Assembly: GCA_014075275.1 (NCBI GenBank)
Contig: CP046179.1
Span: 1,993,932-2,057,931 of the forward strand
Reading direction: 5' to 3'
Source of the DNA: Boseongicola sp.
Lineage (GTDB): Bacteria > Pseudomonadota > Alphaproteobacteria > Rhodobacterales > Rhodobacteraceae
DNA: 64,000 nt
Of the stretch, positions 17,120 through 25,983 are shown one piece after another (the stretch's first letter is position 1; the number at the start of each line of letters is the position of its first letter). Position numbers and translations under genes: made by a program. Below the pieces are notes generated by a model. The model searched no databases and was not told where the DNA came from. It saw only the letters and a program-made list of their open reading frames with translations.

Positions 17120-18175
17120 TTAATCCAATCCCAACATTCTACGATTGCCTTCGTCATCTGTGCCGCCATCGGCGAAATCATCAAAGGCCCGTTCTGTGAC
17201 GCGAATGATATGATCCTTTACAAAGGCCGCCCCTTCGCGCGCGCCGTCTTCGGGGTGCTTCATTGCGCATTCCCATTCGACAACCGCCCATCCGTCAAAA
17301 TCATATTGTGTGAGTTTCGAAAACACCGCACGGAAGTCGACCTGACCATCGCCCAGCGAGCGGAAGCGTCCAGCACGATCTACCCAGGACTGGAACCCGC
17401 CGTAGACACCTTGTTTACCGGTTGGATTTAACTCGGCGTCCTTAACATGGAACATGCCGATGCGTTCGTGATAAATGTCAATATTCGCCAGATAATCAAG
17501 GTGTTGCAAAACATAGTGTGACGGATCGTAGAGCATCATCGCCCGATCATGATTGCCAACACGCTCCAGGAACATCTCGTAAGAAATACCGTCGTGCAGA
17601 TCTTCGCCGGGGTGGATTTCGTAGCAAACGTTGACGCCCATTTCGTCGGCGTGGTCCAGGATCGGACGCCAGCGCGCGGCCAGTTCATCAAAGGCCGCTT
17701 CGACCAGACCCGCCGGACGCTGTGGCCATGGGTATACATATGGCCATGCCAGCGCGCCCGAAAACGTCGCGTGCGCGGAAAGTCCCAGATTGCGGCTGGC
17801 GGTCAACGCCTTCTTGACCTGATCCACAGCCCATTCCTGACGCGCGCCTGGGTTGCCGCGCACAGCTTCGGCGGCAAATCCGTCAAACGCCTGATCATAG
17901 GCCGGATGCACGGCGACCAGTTGCCCTTGCAGGTGAGTCGACAGTTCGGTCACGGTGATGCCGTTCGCTGCGGCCTGACCTTTGAATTCATCGCAGTAAT
18001 CTTTTGACGCTGCGGCCTTGTCCAGATCGAACAGATTGCCATCCCAGCTTGGAACCTGCACACCAATGTAGCCCGCATCGGCCGCCCATTTGGTCATGGT
18101 GTCCCATGAGTTGAACGGCGCATCGTCACCGGAAAATTGCGCCAGAAATAGCGCGGGGCCTTTGATGGTTTTCAT
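17120..18175 (-). CDS. Sugar phosphate isomerase/epimerase (TIM barrel)
   Basis: 351 residues of the xylose-isomerase-like TIM-barrel family (AP_endonuc_2 fold). Metal and substrate positions are visible in the segments YEIHPGEDLHDG, LYDPSHYVLQ, GMFHVKDAE and VVEWECAMKHPEDG. The ATG at 18175 is chosen because AGGAGA lies about 9 bases upstream; the longer frame to 18271 would overlap the TolB-like gene. In this cluster it likely interconverts an oxidised or keto sugar with the neighbouring Gfo/Idh/MocA dehydrogenase. The exact substrate is unknown. Confidence 0.85.
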   Translation of the reverse strand: MKTIKGPALFLAQFSGDDAPFNSWDTMTKWAADAGYIGVQVPSWDGNLFDLDKAAASKDYCDEFKGQAAANGITVTELSTHLQGQLVAVHPAYDQAFDGFAAEAVRGNPGARQEWAVDQVKKALTASRNLGLSAHATFSGALAWPYVYPWPQRPAGLVEAAFDELAARWRPILDHADEMGVNVCYEIHPGEDLHDGISYEMFLERVGNHDRAMMLYDPSHYVLQHLDYLANIDIYHERIGMFHVKDAELNPTGKQGVYGGFQSWVDRAGRFRSLGDGQVDFRAVFSKLTQYDFDGWAVVEWECAMKHPEDGAREGAAFVKDHIIRVTERAFDDFADGGTDDEGNRRMLGLD

Positions 18176-18185
18176 GTCTGTTCTC

Positions 18186-19013
18186 CTATTCAGGGCATCG
18201 ATAGCGCACAAATGCAAAGTGTTGGCTGTCAGGTGACCACGATGGCACGTTAATCGTGCCTTGCCCGCCAAGCAATGTTGTGATCCGGCGCGAGGCGCCG
18301 CCGGTTTGGGGCATCAAGCGCAGTTCGACCTGTTTGTTTGCGGGATGACCTTTGGTGCCGGGGGGATAGGCCAAGTAGACAACGTGTTCGCCGTCAGGTG
18401 ACGGATGGGGAAACCAGTTCACCCGGGTGTCGTGGGTCATTCGTACGGGTGTGCCGCCGTCCACGGTAATGCGCCACAAATCGACTGTGCCGTCACGTTC
18501 GCCGTTGAACCAAATCCAATGGCCATCGGGAGTGTAATCCGGTCCGTCGCAATGATCGAAATCTTGGGTCAGTTGTTTTTCTTCGCCGCCGGTGATGGCA
18601 GTGGAATAGACCTGAAAACTATCTTCCCGCTTGGCGGCATAGGCGATGCGGCCGCCGTCCGGGGACCACCCATGCCAATAGGATGGCCCATTTGGCGTCA
18701 GAAGTCGGGGCGCGCCGCCCTGGGAGGGCAAGAGATATATCCGACTTTCGCCGGTTTCGCTGCGGTCCTAAATGACGATCTGGCTGCCGTCAGGGGAAAC
18801 GCCGTGATCGTTGTTCAATTGGTCGAGATTGCCGGTATCGATGTGTTCCAGGGCCGGGTTCGCCAGATCCACGCGGAAAAGCTGGCCATTGCCGTTGACG
18901 ATCTGGTGTGATCCGTCAGGCGACCAGTTAGGGGCTTTGATGATGTGATCCACTTCAAGGACCGGCTGCACCGATCCGTCCGAAATGTTGCAAATCATCA
19001 ATTCGCTGATCAC
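18186..19013 (-). pseudogene. TolB-like beta-propeller protein broken by one in-frame stop
   Basis: Four or more PD40/WD40-like repeats ([33 protein letters not shown]) form a propeller related to TolB and oligogalacturonide-lyase-like proteins. Translation starts at GTG 19013, overlapping the GH43 stop as GTGA. After GSQIVI a TAG at 18768-18770 stops it, while the same frame resumes [18 protein letters not shown] and runs to 18186. One substitution (for example TCG to TAG) accounts for this. No signal peptide is seen. It is the second disrupted gene in this operon. Confidence 0.85.
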
Positions 19014-20620
19014 GCCGCATCCGTCGGACTATAGGAGAACTGGCTGAAGTGCGCTTCGCCCGCGCCGCCCGAGGTGTCATAGGCCACCATGCCAACATAG
19101 GCCCCAGTGAACGAAGCATGTTCGCCGCGCCCGCCCTCGTCGGAGATGACGCTGGCATCTAATATCGGGCCGACAGGAGTCCAGTCGCCATCGCCGATGG
19201 CGTAATAGAATTGCTGGGTTGCATGGTCGACTTCGACGGCCAGGCGCACGGGTCCGTCGGGCACTGGAACTGGTGCATCAAGGGGATGCGACAGGGCACC
19301 GTTCGGCCAGTCGCCGGGGCAGCTTTGAATGGTGAGCGCCTTGCCAATACCCGGCTCGTTGGTGACCAGAAGGGCGTGAAACTTGGAGCGATTGTAGTAG
19401 GTCGTAAGGCCCGAGGCGTGCTGGTAGGTGATCGGATCAGTTTCGAGCGTGGTTTCGGCGCGATACTGGAAGTGCTGCTGGCGACGTGCGACCAGAGATT
19501 GCTCGAACCAGCTGCCGATGCTTTCGCGGCCTGTCAGCGTCAGTTTACCGTCCCTCTGACGGAAAAGTCGGTCAGGCTCTGGTGTGCGCAACCACTGGAA
19601 ATCATGGTGTAATTTGTCGCCAGAAAAATCGTAGTGACTGGCCTCAGGTGCTGGACCGTGCAAGGTATGAGGCACGTTTTCGCGCGCCAGCAATCCGCCG
19701 TGTTCCAGATAGAGCCAATCGTCGTCTTTCCAGACGCATTTCTCGATCCCGGTTTCGCGGCCCATTGGGCTGAAACGGCCGGTTCCATCTGGTCCCGGTA
19801 TCGGACGGCCCATGAGGAATGTATGCCAGACCTCGCCGTCGGGAGTTTCGACAATCTGGCCGTGACCGGTGCGTTGGATCGGATGGTCGGGTGCGTCCCT
19901 GGCGGACATCAGAAATTTGTTCGGATGCACCTCGTAGGGCCCGTCGATGTTCCGAGACCGGGCCATTGTCACGGCATGGCCATATCCGGTGCCACCTTCC
20001 GCCGTTGTCAGGTAATACCAACCGTTTCGTTTGAATATATGGGGGGCTTCAGTCACGCCCCGGTCGGTTCCTTCGAAGATATTTGTGACCTTGCCGATGA
20101 GACCCTGCTCGGGGTCCCATTCCTGTAAAAGGATGCCATCAAAGCTGTTGTGGGCCGGATTTCCGCCGGTGCCGTCGCCGCGGTGGTTCCATTGCATATT
20201 CACAAACCACTTGCGGCCATCATCTTCGTGAAACAGGGACGGATCAAAGCCCGACGAGTTCACATACCAAGGATCAGACCAAGTGCCGTCGATGGTTTCG
20301 CAGCAAGTGATGTAGTTGGGCGAGTCTTTGAATGCTCCGTCCAGTCGCTTCATGTCAGTATAGACCAACCAGAACTTTCCGTCCGCGTAAAACAGGCACG
20401 GGGCCCAGACGCCACCGGAGTCCGGATTGCCGCGCATGTCCAGAAGTTCGGCGCGGTCCAATGGGGCCGAGGCAAACTCCCAATTCACCAGGTCGGTTGA
20501 TTTATGGATGCGGACGCCAGGATACCATTCAAACGTCGAGGTGGCGATGTAATACGTATCCCCGACCCGCCAGATGGACGGATCGGGGTGAAAACCCGGG
20601 AGGATTGGGTTCTTAATCAT
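19010..20620 (-). CDS. Glycoside hydrolase family 43, beta-xylosidase-like
   Basis: 536 residues with an N-terminal five-bladed propeller. The catalytic triad is recognisable: Asp in GFHPDPSIW (residue about 13), Asp in SGFDPSLF (about 126) and Glu in GVTEAPHIF (about 191). A C-terminal beta-sandwich (roughly residues 330-530) is as in GH43 xylosidases/arabinofuranosidases of the XynB type. No signal peptide, so it would hydrolyse imported oligosaccharides in the cytoplasm. The ATG at 20620 is preferred over the preceding TTG. It sits in an operon with an ABC sugar importer and sugar isomerases; xylA lies further along. Confidence 0.92.
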   Translation of the reverse strand: MIKNPILPGFHPDPSIWRVGDTYYIATSTFEWYPGVRIHKSTDLVNWEFASAPLDRAELLDMRGNPDSGGVWAPCLFYADGKFWLVYTDMKRLDGAFKDSPNYITCCETIDGTWSDPWYVNSSGFDPSLFHEDDGRKWFVNMQWNHRGDGTGGNPAHNSFDGILLQEWDPEQGLIGKVTNIFEGTDRGVTEAPHIFKRNGWYYLTTAEGGTGYGHAVTMARSRNIDGPYEVHPNKFLMSARDAPDHPIQRTGHGQIVETPDGEVWHTFLMGRPIPGPDGTGRFSPMGRETGIEKCVWKDDDWLYLEHGGLLARENVPHTLHGPAPEASHYDFSGDKLHHDFQWLRTPEPDRLFRQRDGKLTLTGRESIGSWFEQSLVARRQQHFQYRAETTLETDPITYQHASGLTTYYNRSKFHALLVTNEPGIGKALTIQSCPGDWPNGALSHPLDAPVPVPDGPVRLAVEVDHATQQFYYAIGDGDWTPVGPILDASVISDEGGRGEHASFTGAYVGMVAYDTSGGAGEAHFSQFSYSPTDAA

Positions 20621-20629
20621 CAAGCGGCC

Positions 20630-21781
20630 TTATGCTGGTTCTGCGACTTTCGCCAAAAGATCGGCGGCACCTTGGGCATCAAGCGGTGCCGGGCGTTCGC
20701 ACGTCGTGGTCATATCGACGAACGCACCCGTCTCGCCCGACTTGAGGATGCCGGACATCACTTCCACCGCATGCAATGCGAGTTCCAGAGAGCAGCGGTG
20801 TGGTCGGCCTTCTTTGATTGCAATTGCCATGTCAGAAAGGCCAGAGGCGCGGTAGTTGGCCTGTGCATCGTCGCCTTCGCCATGATTTAACACGTTGAAG
20901 GGGTGCGACCACGGCGTGACCGTAGCGGCGTCTTGGTTTTGGCGACCCAGTTTCAATTCACCGGCAAAGAAGTTCGGGTCGGGCAGATAGAGGCTGCCCT
21001 TGCTGCCGTAGAGCTCCATTGGGGTGTGGCTGTGGCCGCCCCAGACGTCCCAACTGGTGCACATGGTGATCGTCGCGCCAGACACAAATTGCAGAATTGC
21101 GTGAATTGTGGACGGGGTCTCGACCGGGATTTCCTCGCCTTTGCGCGGCTCGCTTTGGATGGTGCGCTTGAGCATTGGGGTGGTTGTGACGGCGGCGACA
21201 CGCGCAACGGGTCCAATTAATTGGATGAGATTGGTCACATAGTATGGGCCGACATCCAGAACCGGACCAGCGCCAGGTTGGAAGAAAAAGTCGGGGTTGG
21301 GGTGCCAGTGTTCCATCCCATGACTCATCACGAAGGCAATGCCGCTGGTGATGGTGCCAAGGTCGCCGTTGTCGATCATCTGGCGGGCTTGCTGGTGCGA
21401 GCCGCCGAGGAAAGTGTCGGGCGCAGAACCGACGCGTAAACCTTTGGCATCGGCCAGTTTTTTGATCTCTGCACCCTCTTCGAGCGAGAGGACAAACGGC
21501 TTTTCAGAATAGACGTGCTTGCCTGCATTGAGGCAGCGCATTGAAACTTCGAAGTGGGCAGCCGGGATCGTCAAGTTGACGATGATGTCGATGTCGTTGG
21601 CAGTCAGCAGATCTTCGACGGTATGGGCGCGCACCCCAAATTCGGCGGCGCGCGCATTTGCAGCGTCCATGTTGAGGTCGGCCACGGCCCGCATTTCGAT
21701 GCCTTTGAACAGCGGAGCGAGACTTAGATAGGCAGCTGAGATATTACCGCAGCCAATGATGCCAATACCCAGATCAGACAT
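20630..21781 (-). CDS. Gfo/Idh/MocA family oxidoreductase
   Basis: 383 residues. The N-terminal Rossmann domain begins IGIIGCGNISAAYLSLAP and has the EKP motif in VYSEKPFVLSLEEG. The C-terminal substrate domain contains GPVLDVGPYYVTNLIQLIG. Family members are NAD(P)-dependent sugar dehydrogenases or related enzymes. It lies 11 bp downstream of a sugar isomerase/epimerase and just upstream of the GH43 gene, so it most likely acts on the pentose or derivative released by the xylosidase. Intact, unlike the second Gfo gene at the cluster end. Confidence 0.9.
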   Translation of the reverse strand: MSDLGIGIIGCGNISAAYLSLAPLFKGIEMRAVADLNMDAANARAAEFGVRAHTVEDLLTANDIDIIVNLTIPAAHFEVSMRCLNAGKHVYSEKPFVLSLEEGAEIKKLADAKGLRVGSAPDTFLGGSHQQARQMIDNGDLGTITSGIAFVMSHGMEHWHPNPDFFFQPGAGPVLDVGPYYVTNLIQLIGPVARVAAVTTTPMLKRTIQSEPRKGEEIPVETPSTIHAILQFVSGATITMCTSWDVWGGHSHTPMELYGSKGSLYLPDPNFFAGELKLGRQNQDAATVTPWSHPFNVLNHGEGDDAQANYRASGLSDMAIAIKEGRPHRCSLELALHAVEVMSGILKSGETGAFVDMTTTCERPAPLDAQGAADLLAKVAEPA

Positions 21782-21792
21782 ATGGGTTTCCT

Positions 21793-22545
21793 TCAGAGAG
21801 AATTGATGAATTCGAACGAACGGCGTGCGAAGCGTTTGTCGTCGTTCGGGTTATCGTGTTCCATGACGAAATACTTGCAGTTGGTGCCTTTGAGTGCGGT
21901 CATGAGGCCCGCCCAATCCATGCTGCCGTGACCCACATCAGCCCAGCCGTCTTCGTCAAGGCATTCGCCTGCTGGCGCGATGTCTTTGACGTGGGCGGCG
22001 AGGATACGATCGCCATAGCGGGCGATGGTTTCCATCGGGTCAGCACCGGCGCGGACTGCCCACGCAACGTCAAATTCAAAAGCCAGGTTCGGGCCACCTG
22101 CAAGGATGTCGTCGATTGGATGCCGGCTGGCGCCAGCGATGTATTCGAAGTCGTGGTTGTGCCAGCCGAACCGGACACCTGCGTCTTCGAGCGGTTTACC
22201 CGCTTCTTCGAGCTGGGCACCGAAGGCACGCCAGCCATCCGCAGAATCCGGGCGCAGATCTTCGGCCAGGTGAGGCACGAAAGCGTGCGTAATTCCAAGC
22301 TGTCCAGCGATCTTCAGGAAACCCTGTGGGTCATCTTCGATCATATCCAGGCCAACATGGGTTGTTGGCATGTCCAGGCCAGCGGCGTCCAGTTTTGCCT
22401 TGAGCGCACCGATATCGTCGAAACTTTGGAAGAGGCCGCTATAGCATTCTGCCTGAGCGTATCCCGTTTCCGCGACAAGTTTCAGAGTGTCGTCAAGAGG
22501 CGGGAAGTTACGAGAAGAATAGAGTTGATACGAAAGTTTCGTCAC
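21793..22545 (-). CDS. Sugar phosphate isomerase/epimerase (TIM barrel)
   Basis: 250 residues of the AP_endonuc_2/xylose-isomerase-like superfamily, starting MTKLSYQLYSSRNFPPLDD. Metal and active-site segments include FGWHNHDFEY, FEFDVAWAVRAGADP and ILAAHVKDIAP, then DVGHGSMDW. It is the first enzyme gene after the ABC transporter genes and directly precedes a Gfo/Idh/MocA dehydrogenase, a pairing common in inositol and sugar catabolic operons. Substrate unknown. Confidence 0.88.
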   Translation of the reverse strand: MTKLSYQLYSSRNFPPLDDTLKLVAETGYAQAECYSGLFQSFDDIGALKAKLDAAGLDMPTTHVGLDMIEDDPQGFLKIAGQLGITHAFVPHLAEDLRPDSADGWRAFGAQLEEAGKPLEDAGVRFGWHNHDFEYIAGASRHPIDDILAGGPNLAFEFDVAWAVRAGADPMETIARYGDRILAAHVKDIAPAGECLDEDGWADVGHGSMDWAGLMTALKGTNCKYFVMEHDNPNDDKRFARRSFEFINSL

Positions 22546-22577
22546 GAGATCTGATCCTTGTTAACACGACCCGGCAA

Positions 22578-22594
22578 CGTGCGGTGGCCGCACG
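22578..22594 (-). terminator. Intergenic hairpin between ABC ATPase and isomerase
   Basis: CGTGCGG and CCGCACG form a perfect 7-bp stem with a 3-base loop. It lies in the 83-bp gap between the ATPase gene stop and the isomerase start. On the transcribed strand no T-run follows, so it is more likely a processing or stability element than a full terminator. Confidence 0.4.
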
Positions 22595-22628
22595 GGGTGG
22601 TTCTTTTTGTGCCGGCGTCTGGGTGAAA

Positions 22629-23711
22629 TTAAAGCCGGGCTTCGTCCGCAACATCGAACAGGGATGCGTCGGCCGAAGAAAATCCGATGGTCATCTTATC
22701 CCCGATTTTAACGTCGGACTGTCCACTGATCCGCAGCCAGAAGCGGTTTTCTGCGACGGTGGTCAGCACCAGCGTATCGGAGCCGAGAGGGTCAACAACT
22801 TCGGCGGTAATTTCGACAGTCGCATCCGAGCTTGAAGCGGCTCCGCCAATGGAAACATGCTCAGGTCGGATACCGAACCATGCTGGCCCGCTATGGGGTT
22901 TGGCAAAGTCATAACCGCCGACGGAAACCGAAAGATCGCCCGCCGCAAACACCCCATCGGCAACTTCGCCCTTGAAGAGGTTCATGGCTGGAGAGCCAAT
23001 GAAATCAGCGACATAAAGGTTGGATGGGCGGTTGTAGATCTCTTCCGGCGATGCCAGCTGCTGGATCAGACCATCTTTCATGATCGCGATGCGGTCGGCC
23101 AGTGTCATGGCCTCGACCTGGTCGTGCGTCACATAGATCATCGTGTTCTTGATGCGTTGATGGAGCTGTTTCAGTTCAACCCGAAGGTCGGCACGCAATT
23201 TCGCGTCGAGGTTGGACAAAGGTTCGTCAAAGAGGAACACATCCACGTCCCGCACGAGGGCGCGACCGATAGCAACACGCTGACGCTGACCGCCAGACAG
23301 AGCGGCCGGTTTGCGCTTCATGAGCGGTTCGATCTGCAAAACACCGGCAGCGTAATCGATGCGCTTTTTGATCTCGTCCTTTGCCAATTTGGCATTCTTC
23401 AAACCGAACGACATGTTCCCTTCCACGGTCATCTGCGGATAGAGTGCATAAGATTGGAACACCATGCCGATGCCACGTTCGCTGGGTTCGGCCCAGGTGA
23501 CGTTTTTGCCTTTGATGAAGATCTGGCCATCGGTGATTTCCAACAAGCCTGCGATGCAGTTCAACAGCGTTGACTTACCGCAACCCGATGATCCCAAGAG
23601 GACGAGGAACTCGCCTTCGTGAATGTCGAGGTTCAGGTCCTTCAGAACCCTGAGTGAGCCGAAACGCAGATCAAGATCGCGAACTGAGACGGAGATGTTT
23701 GAGGCATCCAT
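22629..23711 (-). CDS. Sugar ABC transporter ATP-binding protein (UgpC/MsmK-like)
   Basis: 360 residues. Walker A is GSSGCGKST, the Q-loop is in MVFQSYALYP, the signature is LSGGQRQRVAIGRAL and Walker B is VFLFDEPLSNLD, followed by the H-loop THD. The C-terminal third is the TOBE/MalK-type regulatory domain. It energises import of an oligosaccharide through the two permeases encoded immediately upstream in the same operon (5 bp gap). Confidence 0.93.
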   Translation of the reverse strand: MDASNISVSVRDLDLRFGSLRVLKDLNLDIHEGEFLVLLGSSGCGKSTLLNCIAGLLEITDGQIFIKGKNVTWAEPSERGIGMVFQSYALYPQMTVEGNMSFGLKNAKLAKDEIKKRIDYAAGVLQIEPLMKRKPAALSGGQRQRVAIGRALVRDVDVFLFDEPLSNLDAKLRADLRVELKQLHQRIKNTMIYVTHDQVEAMTLADRIAIMKDGLIQQLASPEEIYNRPSNLYVADFIGSPAMNLFKGEVADGVFAAGDLSVSVGGYDFAKPHSGPAWFGIRPEHVSIGGAASSSDATVEITAEVVDPLGSDTLVLTTVAENRFWLRISGQSDVKIGDKMTIGFSSADASLFDVADEARL

Positions 23712-23716
23712 GATAT

Positions 23717-24625
23717 TTATCCTTTGACCGCGCCGGCGGCGATACCGCGCACAAACAGGCGACCCGAGATGAAGTAGATCGTTAGCGGAACAAGCCCTGT
23801 CAGCAGCGTAGCGGCCATGTTGACGTTGTATTCTTTGACACCCTGAACCGAGTTGACGATGTTATTTAATTGCACCGTCATCGGATAATTATCGGGTTTG
23901 GTGTAGATCACACCGAAGAGGAAATCGTTCCAGATACCAGTCACTTGCAAGATCATCGCAACCACAAAGATCGGTAACGACATCGGCAGCATAATGCGGA
24001 AGTAGATACCCCAGAACCCTGCCCCGTCGACCCGTGCTGCTTTGAACAACTCTTCCGGTAACGAGGTAAAATAATTGCGGAACAGCAGTGTCAGGATCGG
24101 CATGCCGAAGATCGAGTGGACGATGACCAGACCCGAGAGTTTGGTATAGAGGCCCATTTCGCGCAGCATGATCACCAGCGGATAGATCATCACCTGATAA
24201 GGGATGAAGGCACCAAAGATCAGGATGGTGAAAAAGACGTTCGAGCCTTTGAACTTCCAGTTCGCCAGAGCGTAGCCGTTTACTGAGGCAATCGCGATCG
24301 AGACGACGACGGACGGCACAGTGATCTGGACAGAATTCCAGAAGCCACGCGAGAGGCCATCACAGTTCAGGCCGGTGCAGGCTTCGGACCAGGCTTTAAC
24401 CCAGGGTTCGAATGTGATTTCGACCGGTGGAGCAAAGATGTTGCCAAGGCGGATTTCCGGCATGCCTTTCAGCGAGGTCATGATCATCACCCAGAGCGGG
24501 ATCAGATAGTAGACGGCCACGACGAACAGGGTTCCGTATAGGAAGATGTTCCGGCGGGAAATCGGGTTCTTGGGCTTGGGGCCGCGTGGCCCGGCGTCCA
24601 TGGTATTTACAGCTGCATCAGTCAC
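23717..24625 (-). CDS. Sugar ABC transporter permease (MalG-like)
   Basis: 302 residues with six membrane segments. The cytoplasmic coupling motif EAA...G appears as EELFKAARVDGAGFWGIYFRI. The N-terminal 20-30 residues (GPRGPKPKNPISRRN) are a cytoplasmic lead. It overlaps the start region of the partner permease gene by 8 bp. It belongs to the CUT1 family of oligosaccharide importers and forms the inner-membrane pore with the adjacent permease. Confidence 0.92.
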   Translation of the reverse strand: MTDAAVNTMDAGPRGPKPKNPISRRNIFLYGTLFVVAVYYLIPLWVMIMTSLKGMPEIRLGNIFAPPVEITFEPWVKAWSEACTGLNCDGLSRGFWNSVQITVPSVVVSIAIASVNGYALANWKFKGSNVFFTILIFGAFIPYQVMIYPLVIMLREMGLYTKLSGLVIVHSIFGMPILTLLFRNYFTSLPEELFKAARVDGAGFWGIYFRIMLPMSLPIFVVAMILQVTGIWNDFLFGVIYTKPDNYPMTVQLNNIVNSVQGVKEYNVNMAATLLTGLVPLTIYFISGRLFVRGIAAGAVKG

Positions 24626-25913
24626 GTTTGCGACCTCCGAATTCCAGGTAGGCCCACGGGATGAGCACCACCAACACGCTGACCAACATCATCGTTGATC
24701 CTGCGAAGCCTTGCGCCAGGTTCTGGCCGCCAAACATTGAGTCATAGACGTATTTTGCGGGCACCTCGGAGGCGATGCCGGGACCGCCTGAGGTTTGCGC
24801 CACGACAAGATCGTAGACCTTGATGATTCCGGCAGCGATGATGACCAGCGTGGTGACAAAGACCGGCTTCATCATTGGAATGACAATGAAGATGTAGGTT
24901 TTCCACATTGGGATGCCGTCAACGCGCGAGGCTTTCCAAACCTCCTGATCGATGCCACGTAGACCGGCCAGCATCAGCACCATGATAAATCCGGTGCCCT
25001 GCCAGAGGGCAGCGAAGAGAACGCCGAAGATAACGATGTCGGCGTTGAAAAGCGGGTCAAACGTGAAGCTTTCGAACCCGAGGTCGCGCACGATTTTCTG
25101 AACACCGAATTCTGGGGTCAGAAGCCATTGCCAGACGAGACCCGTCACAATGAAGCTAAGGGCGAAGGGATAGAGAAAGATTGTTCGAAGCGTATTTTCG
25201 AAGCGGATTTTCTGATCGAGAAGTGCAGCGAGGATGAACCCCACAACAAGCGAGAAAACCAGAGAACAGAAGCCGAAGATTGCCAGGTTCTCGATGGAGA
25301 CGAGCCAGCGGTTGGTGTCCCAGAGGCGCTCGTATTGAGCGAGGCCAATGAATTCACTGTTGGGCAAAAGTCTGGAGTTTGTGAATGAGTGGTAGATCGT
25401 CCAGAACGTCGCGATGACGAAGACGCCAACGGCGGTAAAAGCCATGGGCACGGCTGCGATCTTGGCCGACAGGTTAACCGAGAAAATGCCTTCGATCCGA
25501 CCTGGGCGCGAGACTTTTGGGTCCATCTTGCCGGTTATCAACAGAACCAGGCCGATCAGGACGAACACGGCAGCACCAAATAGTGCGAAGGGTTCAAAGA
25601 CGTTCCATAGACGCCGACTTTCCTTCAGGGCGGGAAACATATCTTGCAGATTTTTCTGCGCGAATGACCACAGAACCATCACAATCACCGCGCCAGTAAC
25701 CCAGCCCATCGAGTGTTTGCGAAATCGATTGCCATTGAATGTGATGCCACCAGCGACGGAGAACAGAAACCCGACGCTAATTGCAGCACCTACCAGAAGC
25801 ACCCAGGGCAACCATGTAAACAGACCAAAATCGAAGCCAACCGTTGCCAAAACAAAGGCAACAAAAGCTAACGAAAGGCACCATACGAAACCACGCTCGG
25901 CTAGTATCCGCAT
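24618..25913 (-). CDS. Sugar ABC transporter permease (MalF-like)
   Basis: 431 residues, longer than a minimal MalF-type permease because of extra N-terminal membrane segments (several hydrophobic stretches within residues 1-140). The C-terminal six-helix core carries the coupling motif region IDQEVWKASRVDGIPMWKTY. It follows the binding-protein gene after a strong hairpin, and partners the MalG-like permease downstream. CUT1-type sugar importer. Confidence 0.92.
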   Translation of the reverse strand: MRILAERGFVWCLSLAFVAFVLATVGFDFGLFTWLPWVLLVGAAISVGFLFSVAGGITFNGNRFRKHSMGWVTGAVIVMVLWSFAQKNLQDMFPALKESRRLWNVFEPFALFGAAVFVLIGLVLLITGKMDPKVSRPGRIEGIFSVNLSAKIAAVPMAFTAVGVFVIATFWTIYHSFTNSRLLPNSEFIGLAQYERLWDTNRWLVSIENLAIFGFCSLVFSLVVGFILAALLDQKIRFENTLRTIFLYPFALSFIVTGLVWQWLLTPEFGVQKIVRDLGFESFTFDPLFNADIVIFGVLFAALWQGTGFIMVLMLAGLRGIDQEVWKASRVDGIPMWKTYIFIVIPMMKPVFVTTLVIIAAGIIKVYDLVVAQTSGGPGIASEVPAKYVYDSMFGGQNLAQGFAGSTMMLVSVLVVLIPWAYLEFGGRKRD

Positions 25914-25945
25914 TGGAGACTCCAGACTTTCCGGAAGGAAAAAGA

Positions 25946-25969
25946 GCCGTCGGCCCGAAGGCCGACGGC
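25946..25969 (-). terminator. Hairpin with T-run between sugar binding protein and permease
   Basis: On the transcribed strand GCCGTCGGCC pairs with GGCCGACGGC across a TTCG loop, and is followed by CTCTTTTTCC. The 10-bp stem, stable tetraloop and T-run make a good intrinsic terminator or attenuator. Sited between the binding-protein stop and the permease start, it would let most transcripts end after the binding protein. Confidence 0.75.
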
Positions 25970-25983
25970 GGTGCGACTATGGA

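Noticed and set aside
16047-17123. Long plus-strand open frame (358 codons) across the broken Gfo gene
   Set aside because: It is the antisense shadow of a clear oxidoreductase coding strand, has no family-like motifs and runs through the hairpin repeat.
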